NCBI GenBank assembly: GCA_963774305.1
Contig: CAVZEM010000002.1
Coordinates: forward strand, 14,400-78,399
Source: DASUPK01 sp963774305
GTDB lineage: Bacteria; Actinomycetota; Thermoleophilia; Solirubrobacterales; 70-9
DNA: 64,000 bases
Direction: 5' to 3'
A program made the translations under genes and the position numbers. Shown here piece after piece: positions 49,718 through 58,493 of this stretch (the stretch's first letter is position 1; every line of letters begins with the position of its first letter). The notes under the pieces are model-generated. The model worked only from the letters and a program-made list of their open reading frames with translations, did not search any database and had not been told where the DNA came from.

Positions 49718-50316
49718 ACGCCGCCCTGATCGTCGTCGCTCTGGTGTTGGCGTGTTCCACCGGCTATCTGCTCGTGCGCGAGCTGCAGCGCCGGCGGACG
49801 GCCGCCTCGATCACCCCGGCGGCCGGCAGGATCCTGTTCCCGTTCGTCGGTGAGGCCCTCTCGACGCCTGCCTTCGACGCGGCTCTGCGCCTTGCTCGGG
49901 CCGAGGGAGCGACCCTGGTGCCCGCCTACCTGGCGATCGTGCCGCTGAGCGTTCACCTCGACACTCCGCTGAGGAAGCAGGCGGAGGCCGCCATTCCCCT
50001 GCTGGAGGCGATCGAGCAGCGCGCCGCGAAGCAGGGGGTGCCCGTCGACTCCCGAATCGAGCCCGGACGCAGCGTCACCCACGCGTTCCGCCTGCTGGTG
50101 GACCACGAGCGGTTCGACCGGGTGGTGGTGGCGGGCGCCTCGAACGGGGACGGCTTCCACGCCGAGGACATCGCGTGGCTGCTGGAGAACGCTCCCGGTG
50201 AGGTTCTCGTCCTGCGACCCGCGCGCAAGGAGCGAGACGATGGCTCACCGAAGCGCCTCCGCGAGCGGGTGTGGGGCACGGAGCCTCAGCCCTCGGGCTA
50301 CAACATCCGTGGCTAG
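49714..50316 (+). CDS. Membrane-anchored UspA-like protein
   Basis: The 200-residue protein has an N-terminal helix (ALIVVALVLACSTGYLLV). A UspA-like alpha/beta domain follows: GRILFPFVGEALSTPAFDAA, GATLVPAYLAIVPLS, FDRVVVAGASNGDGFHAEDI and APGEVLVLRPARK. The ATP-binding G-2x-G-9x-G(S/T) motif is incomplete. It overlaps the KdpD-N gene by ATGA. It probably belongs to the potassium stress response at the membrane face. Confidence 0.72.
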   Translation: MNAALIVVALVLACSTGYLLVRELQRRRTAASITPAAGRILFPFVGEALSTPAFDAALRLARAEGATLVPAYLAIVPLSVHLDTPLRKQAEAAIPLLEAIEQRAAKQGVPVDSRIEPGRSVTHAFRLLVDHERFDRVVVAGASNGDGFHAEDIAWLLENAPGEVLVLRPARKERDDGSPKRLRERVWGTEPQPSGYNIRG

Positions 50317-51032
50317 ATCCGGCCGCCGGCCCGCGAGACCAGGGACCTGATCACCCGGTCCTCCGGGTCCTCTTCGGGGTGCCAGAGGACTCCCAGGGTG
50401 AAGTCGCCGTCCGGCGATTCGATCGCCTCGACGCTGTCGTCGTCCGTCGCCCAGCCGGTGGGGGCGAGGCTCTCGGCGACCTGATCCACCCCCTGATGGT
50501 GGTGGCTCTTCACGGTGAGGCGTTCGGTTCCCGCCGCGCTCGCGGCGAGGGAGCCGGGTTCGATCCTCACCTCGTGCTCGGCCCATGATCCGGGGACCGG
50601 CCGGTGGCGCTCGTGCCCCAGCCGATCGGGCAGGTGCTGGTCGAGCGTTCCGCCGCAGGCGACGTTCAGGATCTGCATCCCTCGGCAGACGCCCAGAAGC
50701 GGGATCCCACGCTCGAGGGCGGCTCGCGCCAGCGCGATCTCGAAGTGATCACGGTCGGGATTGGTCCCCACCGTCTCCGGATGCGCCTCAGCCCCGTGGC
50801 TCTCGGGGTCGATGTCGGTGCCGCCTCCCAGCACCAGCGCGTCCAGATGATCCAGCAGCTCGTCGGGCTCCTCGGTCGCGCGGCGATCGGGAGGCAACAT
50901 GGCGACCATTCCGCCCGCGCCGTGGATCGCTCGCGAGTAGGAGAGCGGCAGGAGCACGGCCGGCTCGTCCTTCCAGACGCCGAAATGGGCCTTCTCGACC
51001 GCGGCGCAGACTCCTATCAGGGGGCGTGGCAT
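50313..51032 (-). CDS. Gamma-glutamyl-gamma-aminobutyrate hydrolase-like (peptidase C26)
   Basis: The 239-residue protein has the class I GATase-like triad: the cysteine in PLLGVCRGMQILNVACGG, and histidine and glutamate in LGVLWHPEEDPED. LVLGGGTDIDPESHG and VKSHHHQGVDQVAE are typical of PuuD. PuuD frees GABA or amino acids from gamma-glutamyl conjugates, the last step after a PuuA-like synthetase such as the one at 39231. TAAGTT lies six bases before ATG 51032. The stop overlaps the convergent USP gene by four bases. Confidence 0.87.
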   Translation of the reverse strand: MPRPLIGVCAAVEKAHFGVWKDEPAVLLPLSYSRAIHGAGGMVAMLPPDRRATEEPDELLDHLDALVLGGGTDIDPESHGAEAHPETVGTNPDRDHFEIALARAALERGIPLLGVCRGMQILNVACGGTLDQHLPDRLGHERHRPVPGSWAEHEVRIEPGSLAASAAGTERLTVKSHHHQGVDQVAESLAPTGWATDDDSVEAIESPDGDFTLGVLWHPEEDPEDRVIRSLVSRAGGRI

Positions 51033-51044
51033 GAGCGGAACTTA
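51033..51044 (-). promoter_or_regulatory. Leaderless -10 box for the PuuD-like gene
   Basis: On the minus strand TAAGTT (51044-51039) is followed by exactly six bases and ATG 51032. No Shine-Dalgarno is present. Confidence 0.5.
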
Positions 51045-51141
51045 GCGACCACCGCGCCGCGGCCCGAGCGATAGCCTGCCTTTCAGGTGTGCCGGGAAGG
51101 CTGGTCGGCGATCCGCTTGCCTGCCACAAAGGAGAAGCCGC

Positions 51142-52107
51142 ATCAGCCCATCCCTTGCAGTCCCGCTTTTCGGCCTCTCGATCGCGGTCACCCTGGCCGC
51201 TGCGGCCCTCTTCGCCGACAGGCTCGACCATGTCGGACCAAGGATCGGGCTGTCCGAACCGCTTGTCGGGATGCTCACCGCCCTCGCCGCGGACGGTCCG
51301 GAGCTCGCCTCGGCCCTGGTCGCTCTCTCCGCCGGCGAGAAGGGCGTGAGCATGGGCGTGGTCCTCGGCTCCAACGTCTTCAACCTCGCTGCAATGATCG
51401 GGATGAGCGCGGTCCTGGCCGGGGCGGTTCACCTGACCAGGCGGTCGCTGGTGGTGGAGGGAGCCGTCGCGCTCATGGCCACCGCGATCGCGGCGGGACT
51501 GATCCTGGACGTGATCTCCGCCGGTGTGGCCGTAGCCGCCTTTGGGCTCGTCGGGGTCCCGTACCTGGTCCTGCTGGGGCGCGGGCGACTCCACACGAGC
51601 ATCGCGGAGGCGAGGGCGCGGGATCGCACGATCGCCGCGATCCCCGATCCCCAGCAGGACATGTGGAAGGTGATCGGGCTGATCGTCCTAGCGGTCGCGC
51701 TGATCATCCTCGGCAGCGAGGGGATGGTGCGAACGGCGCTCTCGCTCGCCGGCGACTGGCACCTCTCCCACGTCGTCGTGGGCGTGCTGATCCTCGCGGT
51801 CCTGACCAGCCTGCCGAACGCCTTCACGGCGATCCGGCTCGGGACGAGCGATCGCGGGACCGCGCTGGTCAGCGAGACGCTCAACTCCAACACGATCAAC
51901 CTTGCCGGAGGAGTGATGCTCCCGGCACTGATCGTCGGGCTCGGCGGGGCCACGGGCCTGGTCAAGTTCGACCTCGGCTGGTTCACGGGGATGACGATCG
52001 TCACCCTGATCGTGCTGGCCCGGCCGCGTGGCGCCCGCCGCTTGGACGGCGGCCTGATCGTCGCCCTCTACCTCGTCTTCGTGGCCGTACACCTGACCCA
52101 CGGCTGA
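51142..52107 (+). CDS. CaCA-type sodium/calcium exchanger family protein with ATC start
   Basis: The protein of about 321 residues has two homologous halves of membrane helices. Alpha-repeat-like motifs are VGMLTALAADGPELASALVA, LGSNVFNLAAMIGMSAVL, VGVLILAVLTSLPNAFTAIR and SETLNSNTINLAGGV. The first helix (LFGLSIAVTLAAAALFADRL) lies upstream of the first in-frame ATG (51271). The only start that keeps it and follows a ribosome binding site (AAGGAG, seven bases) is ATC 51142. The family exchanges Ca2+ for Na+ or H+. The exact ion is not certain. Confidence 0.78.
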   Translation: MSPSLAVPLFGLSIAVTLAAAALFADRLDHVGPRIGLSEPLVGMLTALAADGPELASALVALSAGEKGVSMGVVLGSNVFNLAAMIGMSAVLAGAVHLTRRSLVVEGAVALMATAIAAGLILDVISAGVAVAAFGLVGVPYLVLLGRGRLHTSIAEARARDRTIAAIPDPQQDMWKVIGLIVLAVALIILGSEGMVRTALSLAGDWHLSHVVVGVLILAVLTSLPNAFTAIRLGTSDRGTALVSETLNSNTINLAGGVMLPALIVGLGGATGLVKFDLGWFTGMTIVTLIVLARPRGARRLDGGLIVALYLVFVAVHLTHG

Positions 52108-52147
52108 GCGGGGTGTGGGCCCTGACCCGCAGCCGGGTACACCGCGA

Positions 52148-54274
52148 TCAGAGCGGGATCTGCGAGCCGAGGATCACCGTCTTCTCGCTGGGGAGCTGGA
52201 AGGCGTCGATCGGACTGCTCGTGTTCCGGGCCATTGCAACGAACAGCTTCTTGCGCCAGGGCCTCAAAGGCGGGGCATCGGTCGGCTTGATGGCGATTCG
52301 CGAGACGAAGTACGAGGCGTGCTCGAGGTCGAGGTTCTTCTCGAGCAGACCCTGCTTGCGGCAGAGCCGCAGCGCGGCTGGGACGTTGATCGGATCGTGG
52401 TAGCCGTTCCTGATCGTCACGTGGAAAACCCTGAAATCGCCGCCGATCTTCTCGACCGTGAACCGCTCGTGGTCGTCGACGTGCGGAATGCTGACCATGT
52501 CCAGCGAGACGATCAGGACCCTCTGCGGGAACGTGTGGGTGTTCTCGACCTCGATCCGAAGCGCCAGCGGAGCGGTCTCCTTGGTCGGATGGAGGTACAC
52601 GGCCACACCGGGAACTGGGGTCGGTGGAGTGTCCTCGGCAGCGAGGCGATCCAGGAACTCGGTCAGGGATCCCTCCTTGGCGGTGCGATTGCGAGTGACG
52701 ATCTCCTGCCCTCGGCGCCAATTGATCATCACAACCGAGATCACCAGCGCAACCGCGAGCGGGAGCCACGCTCCATGCTCGATCTTGGCGAGGTTGGCGG
52801 CGAAGAACGCCGCCTCCACGGTCAGGAACAGCACGGCGATGGGCACGAGCCTCCGCCTCGGAGTCCCCCAGAGGAGCCGGGCGACCGCCAGGAAGAGCAC
52901 GGTGTTGAGGATGAACGTCCCGGTGACCGCGACCCCGTAGATGTCGCCCAGCTTGTCGGCGGACTGGAAGATGAGCGCCAGCGCGATCACCCCGATGCAC
53001 AGTCCCCAGTTGACGAGAGGGACGTAGATCTGCCCCTCCATCTCCGAGGGGTGCAGGACGGTGAGGCGTGGTAGATACCCGAGCTGGACCGCCTGCCGCG
53101 CGACCGAGAACGAGCCCGAGATCGCGGCCTGGGAGGCGATGATGGTCGCCGCCGTCGCGAGGAAGAGCATCGGGTACTGGGCCCAGTGGGGAACCATCAG
53201 ATAAAAGGGGTTCACCACGGTGCTCGGGTCATGACGGATCAGAACCCCCTGGCCGAGGTAGTTGAGCAGCAGAGCGGGGAGCGCCACCGCGAACCAGCCG
53301 AGCCGAATCGGCGCGGCGCCGAAGTGGCCCCTGTCCGCGTACAGGGCCTCTGCGCCCGTAACGGCGAGGACGACCCCGCCGAGAGTCAGGAATCCGGCCG
53401 CGCCGTGGTCGACCAGGAACCGAGCCCCCCACGTCGGTGACAGCGCCTGGAAGACCGCCGGGTCCTTCAGCACCTGGTTCAGCCCCAGGAGCCCGATCGC
53501 GACGAACCAGACCAGGATCACCGGACCGAACAACCATCCGATCGCGCCCGAGCCGCGCCGCTGGATGAAGAAGAGGCCGAGCAGGATTGCGACCGAGATC
53601 GGCACCACGAGGTGAGCGAGGCTCGGCTCGATCACCTTCAGCCCCTGGACCGAGCCAAGGACGGAGATCGCGGGCGTGATGATCCCGTCCCCGAAGAACA
53701 GCGCGGCGCCGAAGATACCGAGGGTCACCAGCGTCGCCACCCGGGTGGCCTTGTGGCGCTGGAGGAGAGAGGCCAGCGCCATGATCCCGCCGTCTCCACG
53801 GTTGTGCGCGCGCATGATGAATCCCGCGTACTTGATGGACACGACGATCATCAGCGCCCAGAAGATCAGCGAGACAACCCCGTAGACGCCCGCCGTCGTC
53901 GCATGAGCGGCGGCTCGGTGGGTAGTGAAGATGACCTGCTCTGTGTACAGCGGGCTCGTCCCGATGTCGCCGTAGACGACGCCGAGTGCGCCGAGGGCGA
54001 GCACTGCCTTGCTGGCATCGGTGATTACGTCGCGCTGGGTGTCCTGCAGCGCTTCGAAGCGCTTGCGAACGGCCTCGGACTCCTCTTCGCTGTCACTCGG
54101 AGCCTCCGGCTTCCAGTAGCCGAGCTTGTGCGCAGCCTCGTGGAAGGTGCGCTTCTCGCCGGGCCGCTTGCCCGTGCGAGCCTTGCCATCGTCCGCCTCC
54201 GTAGGCGCCTTGACGCCGACCGTGTGCGACGCCTCGTGAAGAGGGCGTTTGTGCCGGGGATCGGTGTCGTTCAC
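52148..54274 (-). CDS. kup: Kup-type low-affinity potassium uptake protein
   Basis: The 708-residue protein has twelve helices and KUP signatures: ALGALGVVYGDIGTSPLYT near the start of the core, AHNRGDGGIMALASLL, FFGDGIITPAISVLG, GQIYVPLVNWGLCIG and AVTGTFILNTVLFLAVARLL. A cytoplasmic C-terminal domain ends the protein. Residues 1-65 are an unusual extension with two copies of a KR..HEA.H..G motif. GTG 54274 follows GGGAGGG. Kup imports K+ with protons, complementing the Kdp system upstream. Confidence 0.93.
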   Translation of the reverse strand: MNDTDPRHKRPLHEASHTVGVKAPTEADDGKARTGKRPGEKRTFHEAAHKLGYWKPEAPSDSEEESEAVRKRFEALQDTQRDVITDASKAVLALGALGVVYGDIGTSPLYTEQVIFTTHRAAAHATTAGVYGVVSLIFWALMIVVSIKYAGFIMRAHNRGDGGIMALASLLQRHKATRVATLVTLGIFGAALFFGDGIITPAISVLGSVQGLKVIEPSLAHLVVPISVAILLGLFFIQRRGSGAIGWLFGPVILVWFVAIGLLGLNQVLKDPAVFQALSPTWGARFLVDHGAAGFLTLGGVVLAVTGAEALYADRGHFGAAPIRLGWFAVALPALLLNYLGQGVLIRHDPSTVVNPFYLMVPHWAQYPMLFLATAATIIASQAAISGSFSVARQAVQLGYLPRLTVLHPSEMEGQIYVPLVNWGLCIGVIALALIFQSADKLGDIYGVAVTGTFILNTVLFLAVARLLWGTPRRRLVPIAVLFLTVEAAFFAANLAKIEHGAWLPLAVALVISVVMINWRRGQEIVTRNRTAKEGSLTEFLDRLAAEDTPPTPVPGVAVYLHPTKETAPLALRIEVENTHTFPQRVLIVSLDMVSIPHVDDHERFTVEKIGGDFRVFHVTIRNGYHDPINVPAALRLCRKQGLLEKNLDLEHASYFVSRIAIKPTDAPPLRPWRKKLFVAMARNTSSPIDAFQLPSEKTVILGSQIPL

Positions 54275-54312
54275 GCAGTTCCCTCCCCACTCATCGTGGT
54301 GAACTTAGCGGC

Positions 54313-55719
54313 GTGAAAAGGGAAGGCCCAGCGCCGCAGGGTCCGTTCGACGTCGCGATCGTAGGTGCGGGCGCGGTCGGCTGCGCCGTGGCGCGGGAGC
54401 TGAGCCGCCGCGGCGCCCGCTGCGCCCTGATCGAGGCCGGTCCGGATGTCGGCGCCGGGACGAGCAAGGCGAACACGGCGATCCTGCACACCGGCTTCGA
54501 CGCCAAGCCGGGGACGATCGAGTCTGGGCTGGTCGCCCGTGGGTACGAGCTGCTCAGCGAGTACGCCACCGAGGTGGGCATCCCGACTGCGAAGCTCGGT
54601 GCGCTGATGATCGCCTGGAGCGGCGAACAGCGAGACGCCCTCAGCGAGATCGCGGCGACGGCGAACGAGAACGGATACGGGGATGCCCGCTCTGTCGAGC
54701 GCGAGGAGCTCTACACACGCGAGTCCAACATCGGCCCCGGAGCGGAAGGAGCTCTCGAGATCCCCGGCGAGGGCATCGTCTGCCCCTTCACCGCGACGCT
54801 CGCCTTCGCGACCGAGGCTCTCGCCGGGGGTTGCGGGCTTGTGCTGAACGCTCCGGTCAGCGGCGTCCGGCCGAGCGGCGGCGGGCACGAGATCGAGACG
54901 GCGCGGGGGCCGGTCCGCGCGCAACACCTGGTCAACGCCGCGGGCCTGCGCAGCGACGAGGTGAACGCGATGCTTGGCCACTCGGCGTTCCGCGTGACCC
55001 CCAGGCGCGGCGAGCTCATCGTCTTCGACAAGCTGGCCCGGGGCCTGCTCAACCACGTCCTGCTCCCGGTCCCCACAGAGAAGACCAAGGGAGTGCTGGT
55101 CTCGCCGACCGTGTACGGCAACGTCCTGCTGGGGCCAACGGCGGATGACGTAGACGACAAGATGGACCGCTCGACCACCGCCGCGGGCCTTGCCTCCCTG
55201 ATGGAGGCAGGCGCGCGAATCCTGCCGGAGCTCGAGGGCCACGAGGTGACGGCCACCTACGTCGGCCTCCGCGCGGCGACCCAGCACCGCGATTACCAGC
55301 TCACCACGTACGCCGACCAGCGCTATGTGTGCGCGGGCGGCATCCGATCCACCGGGATCACGGCGTCCCTCGCGATCGCCGAGTGGGTGCGTGAGGCGCT
55401 CGCCGGCGCGGGACTGGATCTGGCCTCAGATCCGGAGCCGGGGAGCCTTCGGATGCCGAACATCGGCGAGTTCGGGACGCGTCCGTACCAGAAGGAGGAG
55501 AGGATCGCAGCCGATCCTGACTGCGGGCGGATCGTCTGCTTCTGCGAGCGGGTGACGCGCGGGGAGATCGACGCCGCGCTCGCGAGCCCCATCCCGCCCG
55601 CAGATGTGGACGGGCTTCGGCGGCGGACCCGAGCACTGATGGGCCGGTGTCAGGGCTTCTTCTGTGGAGCCGAGATCGCGGCGGCGCTGGAGGGGGGTGG
55701 CGACGATGGCGATCGATGA
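54313..55719 (+). CDS. GlpA-like FAD glycerol-3-phosphate dehydrogenase with BFD [2Fe-2S] domain
   Basis: The 468-residue protein begins FDVAIVGAGAVGCAVARELS, with DVGAGTSKANTAILHTGFDA, typical of GlpA/LhgO-type DAO flavoproteins. The C-terminal part has GRIVCFCERVTRGEIDAAL and MGRCQGFFCGAEIA, the four cysteines of a BFD-like [2Fe-2S] domain. It should oxidise glycerol-3-phosphate (or a related hydroxyacid) and pass electrons on. It is the first gene of a three-gene operon with a flavoprotein and an FGGY kinase. The GTG start has no clear ribosome binding site. Confidence 0.85.
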   Translation: MKREGPAPQGPFDVAIVGAGAVGCAVARELSRRGARCALIEAGPDVGAGTSKANTAILHTGFDAKPGTIESGLVARGYELLSEYATEVGIPTAKLGALMIAWSGEQRDALSEIAATANENGYGDARSVEREELYTRESNIGPGAEGALEIPGEGIVCPFTATLAFATEALAGGCGLVLNAPVSGVRPSGGGHEIETARGPVRAQHLVNAAGLRSDEVNAMLGHSAFRVTPRRGELIVFDKLARGLLNHVLLPVPTEKTKGVLVSPTVYGNVLLGPTADDVDDKMDRSTTAAGLASLMEAGARILPELEGHEVTATYVGLRAATQHRDYQLTTYADQRYVCAGGIRSTGITASLAIAEWVREALAGAGLDLASDPEPGSLRMPNIGEFGTRPYQKEERIAADPDCGRIVCFCERVTRGEIDAALASPIPPADVDGLRRRTRALMGRCQGFFCGAEIAAALEGGGDDGDR

Positions 55720-56941
55720 TGGTCCGGTGATCGTGGGCGGCGGGCCCTCGGGCCTGGCGGCCGCAATCGAGCTGCGCCGGCTGGAGATCTCGCCGGTCAC
55801 CGTGATCGAGCGCGAGCGGGAGGCCGGCGGGATCCCGCGGCACTCCGACCATTCGGGCTTCGGGCTGCGGGACCTGCGGGCTGTGCTCTCCGGCCCTCGC
55901 TACGCCGCGCGATACCGCGAGCTCGCCCAGGAAGCCGGCGTCGAGGTCCTCCTCGAGACGATGGTCACCGAGTGGGAGGGCGCCCACACCCTGAAGCTGA
56001 CCGGCCCGCACGGTCGGTGGGTGCTCGAGCCGCCCGCGGTCGTCCTGGCCACCGGCTGCCGCGAGCGACCCCGCTCCGCACGCCTGGTTCCCGGCTCCCG
56101 GCCAGCCGGCGTGATGACCACCGCGACCCTGCAACAGCTCGTCCACCTGCAGGGCAGGAAGGTGGGGCGGCGGGCGGTGATCGCCGGCGCCGAACACGTC
56201 AGCTTCTCGGCGGTCGCGACGCTCGCGCACGGCGGGGCATCGGTCGCGGGGCTGGTCACCAAGCTGCCGCGACACCAGTCGCTGCGGACCTTCCGGGCGG
56301 GCGCCGCCGTCCGCTACCGAGCTCCGGTCTGGACTCGCACGGTGATCAGCGCGATTCACGGCTCCGACCGGGTCGAGTCCGTCGAGCTGACGGAGCTCGA
56401 CTCCGGGCGCACCCGCACGGTCGACTGCGACCTCGTCATCTTCACCGCCGACTGGATCCCCGACCATGAGCTTGCGGTGATGGCCGGCTGCGAGCTCGAC
56501 CCGGGAACGCGGGGCCCGGTGGTCGACCCCGCTCTCCGCACGACCCGGCGCGGCGTCTTCGCGGCGGGGAACGTCATGCATCCGGCCGAGACGGCTGACG
56601 TCTGCGCCCTCGATGGACGCCACGTCGCTCCAGGCGTCGCGGCGTACCTGCGTGGGCCCGGCGAATGGCCGTTCCACGTGAGGATCGCCTCGCGGAGCCC
56701 GCTCGCCTGGGTTGTGCCGAACCTGCTGCTGGCGACCGGACACCCACCGCCGCGCGACCGCTTCCTGCTCCGATCGCGCGAATTCGTCTCTCGAGCCCGA
56801 GTCCAGGTCCGCCAGGACGGCCGCGAGCTGTGGAGCGGCCGCGTGGGCCGCCTCGTGCCGGGGCGCTCTGCGCACATCCCGGCCGGCTGGGCCACGGGCG
56901 TCGACCACACGGGGGGTCCCGTGATCGTCGATCTGAAATAG
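55706..56941 (+). CDS. Pyridine nucleotide-disulfide-type FAD oxidoreductase
   Basis: The 411-residue protein has VIVGGGPSGLAAAIELRRLE at the N-terminus and an NAD-binding second fold with AVIAGAEHVSFSAVATLAHG. The FAD end motif RGVFAAGNVMHPAETADVCA follows. It resembles the second oxidoreductase next to GlpA-like proteins (as in Thermotoga-type clusters), which may pass electrons between the GlpA partner and NAD(P) or a quinone. It overlaps the upstream gene by 14 bases; GGAGGGGGGTGG precedes ATG 55706. Confidence 0.82.
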   Translation: MAIDDGPVIVGGGPSGLAAAIELRRLEISPVTVIEREREAGGIPRHSDHSGFGLRDLRAVLSGPRYAARYRELAQEAGVEVLLETMVTEWEGAHTLKLTGPHGRWVLEPPAVVLATGCRERPRSARLVPGSRPAGVMTTATLQQLVHLQGRKVGRRAVIAGAEHVSFSAVATLAHGGASVAGLVTKLPRHQSLRTFRAGAAVRYRAPVWTRTVISAIHGSDRVESVELTELDSGRTRTVDCDLVIFTADWIPDHELAVMAGCELDPGTRGPVVDPALRTTRRGVFAAGNVMHPAETADVCALDGRHVAPGVAAYLRGPGEWPFHVRIASRSPLAWVVPNLLLATGHPPPRDRFLLRSREFVSRARVQVRQDGRELWSGRVGRLVPGRSAHIPAGWATGVDHTGGPVIVDLK

Positions 56942-56950
56942 GGTGGGCGA

Positions 56951-58417
56951 ATGAGCGACGGGATGTTGCTCGGCATCGACGAGGGGACCACCGGCGTCAA
57001 GGCCGCGCTCTTCGACCAGCGACTGCAGCCGGTCGCCGAGGCCCGCCGCGACAAGGTGAACCGCCACCCCCAGGGGGGCTGGGTCGAGCAGGACGGCGAG
57101 GAGGTGATCGCCGCGGTCACCGAGGCCGTGGCGGAGCTCCTGAACGGGACCGACGCCGAGGTCGTCGCGTGCGGGCTCGACCACCAGGGTGAATCGGTGC
57201 TCGCCTGGGATTCCGAGACGGGCAGGCCGCTGAGCCCGATCGTCGTCTGGCAGGACAAGCGCTCGCAGGAGGTCCTCGACGAGCTCGCCGACCGAGAGGA
57301 TGAGGTCCAGGAGCTCAGCGGGCTGCCCTTCGACCCCTACTTCTCGGCGGCCAAGCTGGCTTGGCTGCTGCGGCACCACGATGACGTGAAGAAGGCGCGC
57401 GACAAAGGTCGGCTGCGGATGGGAACGGTCGACTCCTTCCTCTGCGACCGGCTCGGCGGCGATTTCGCGACGGACGCCTCCACCGCGTCGCGCACCCAGC
57501 TGCATGCGCTCGGGACGCCCGGTTTCAGCGAGCGGCTCTGCGAGATCTTCGGCGTGCCGCTCGAGGTGCTGCCGGAGGTGCGAGACACCGCCGGTGAGCT
57601 CGGCACGCTCGAGCACGAGAGCTGGCCCGTCGAGCTTCCACTCCGCGGGCAGGTCGTCGACCAGCAGGCCGCGCTGGCGGGCGCCGCCTGCGTGGAGCCC
57701 GGCCGGGTGAAGGCGACATACGGGACGGGCGTCTTCGTGCTCGCGCACGTCGGTGAGGGGGTCCCGGAGCCGGCCGGCGGGCTCCTGCCGACGGTGGCCT
57801 GGAGCATCGACGGCCGGGTGGAGTACGCGCTCGACGGTGGCGTCTTCGCGGCCGGGGCGATGCTGGAATGGATGTGCAATCAGCTCGGCATCGCCGAAAG
57901 CCCACCCGCGCTCAGCGAGCTGGCCCGCGGGGCCGAGAGCTCGGCCGGCGCCCGTATTTTGCCCGGCCTAGCCGGGATCGGAGCGCCGTGGTGGCGACCG
58001 AATGCTCACGCCGTGATCTCGGGGATTCACGGCGGCACCACGCGCGAGAACGTCGCTCGGGCGGCGCTGGAGGGAATCGCCTGGCGCGTGGCCGACGTGG
58101 TCGCTGCGATCAAGGAGACCTCGCCCGTGGACACCCTGCGCGTCGACGGCGGGCTGACGAACGAACCGCTTCTGCTGCAGCTCCAAGCCGACATGATCGG
58201 CGCGCCGGTCGAGGCCGCCGGGGCGGACGCCACCGTGCTTGGAGCAGCCGCCCTCGGCGGCGTCGGGGCGGGCGTGATCGCCTCCCTCACCGAGCTGCCG
58301 GAGATGCTGAAACCGGACCGGCGGGTCGAGCCACAGCGGGACGATCGATGGCGCTTGAGCGAGCATGACCGCTGGCGCGAGTTCGTCATTGCCACGAAAG
58401 CACTCGACCCGCGCTAA
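56951..58417 (+). CDS. glpK: FGGY-family kinase, glycerol kinase-like
   Basis: The 488-residue protein has the FGGY phosphate loop LLGIDEGTTGVKAALFDQRL. LDHQGESVLAWDSETGRPLS and PIVVWQDKRSQEVLDEL match GlpK. The C-terminal FGGY box appears as TLRVDGGLTNEPLLLQLQAD with RENVARAALEGIAWRVADVV. Glycerol kinase makes glycerol-3-phosphate, the substrate of the first gene of the operon. Some substrate residues differ from E. coli GlpK, so another polyol is possible. Confidence 0.83.
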   Translation: MSDGMLLGIDEGTTGVKAALFDQRLQPVAEARRDKVNRHPQGGWVEQDGEEVIAAVTEAVAELLNGTDAEVVACGLDHQGESVLAWDSETGRPLSPIVVWQDKRSQEVLDELADREDEVQELSGLPFDPYFSAAKLAWLLRHHDDVKKARDKGRLRMGTVDSFLCDRLGGDFATDASTASRTQLHALGTPGFSERLCEIFGVPLEVLPEVRDTAGELGTLEHESWPVELPLRGQVVDQQAALAGAACVEPGRVKATYGTGVFVLAHVGEGVPEPAGGLLPTVAWSIDGRVEYALDGGVFAAGAMLEWMCNQLGIAESPPALSELARGAESSAGARILPGLAGIGAPWWRPNAHAVISGIHGGTTRENVARAALEGIAWRVADVVAAIKETSPVDTLRVDGGLTNEPLLLQLQADMIGAPVEAAGADATVLGAAALGGVGAGVIASLTELPEMLKPDRRVEPQRDDRWRLSEHDRWREFVIATKALDPR

Positions 58418-58430
58418 TCGCGGGTCGAGT
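58402..58430 (+). terminator. Strong terminator at the end of the glycerol operon
   Basis: A perfect 12-bp stem (58402-58413 with 58419-58430) and a five-base loop contain the kinase stop codon. No T-run follows; convergent genes probably share it. Confidence 0.7.
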
Positions 58431-58443
58431 CGGCGGCACTTGC

Positions 58444-58465
58444 CCCACGTCCCGTTGGGCGTGGG
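58444..58465. terminator. Second hairpin between glpK and the permease gene
   Basis: CCCACG (58444-58449) pairs with CGTGGG (58460-58465). It lies 28 bases from the end of the permease gene and would serve the minus strand. Confidence 0.45.
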
Positions 58466-58493
58466 CGGCCGCGCAGTTGGATGTCGCCGAGGA

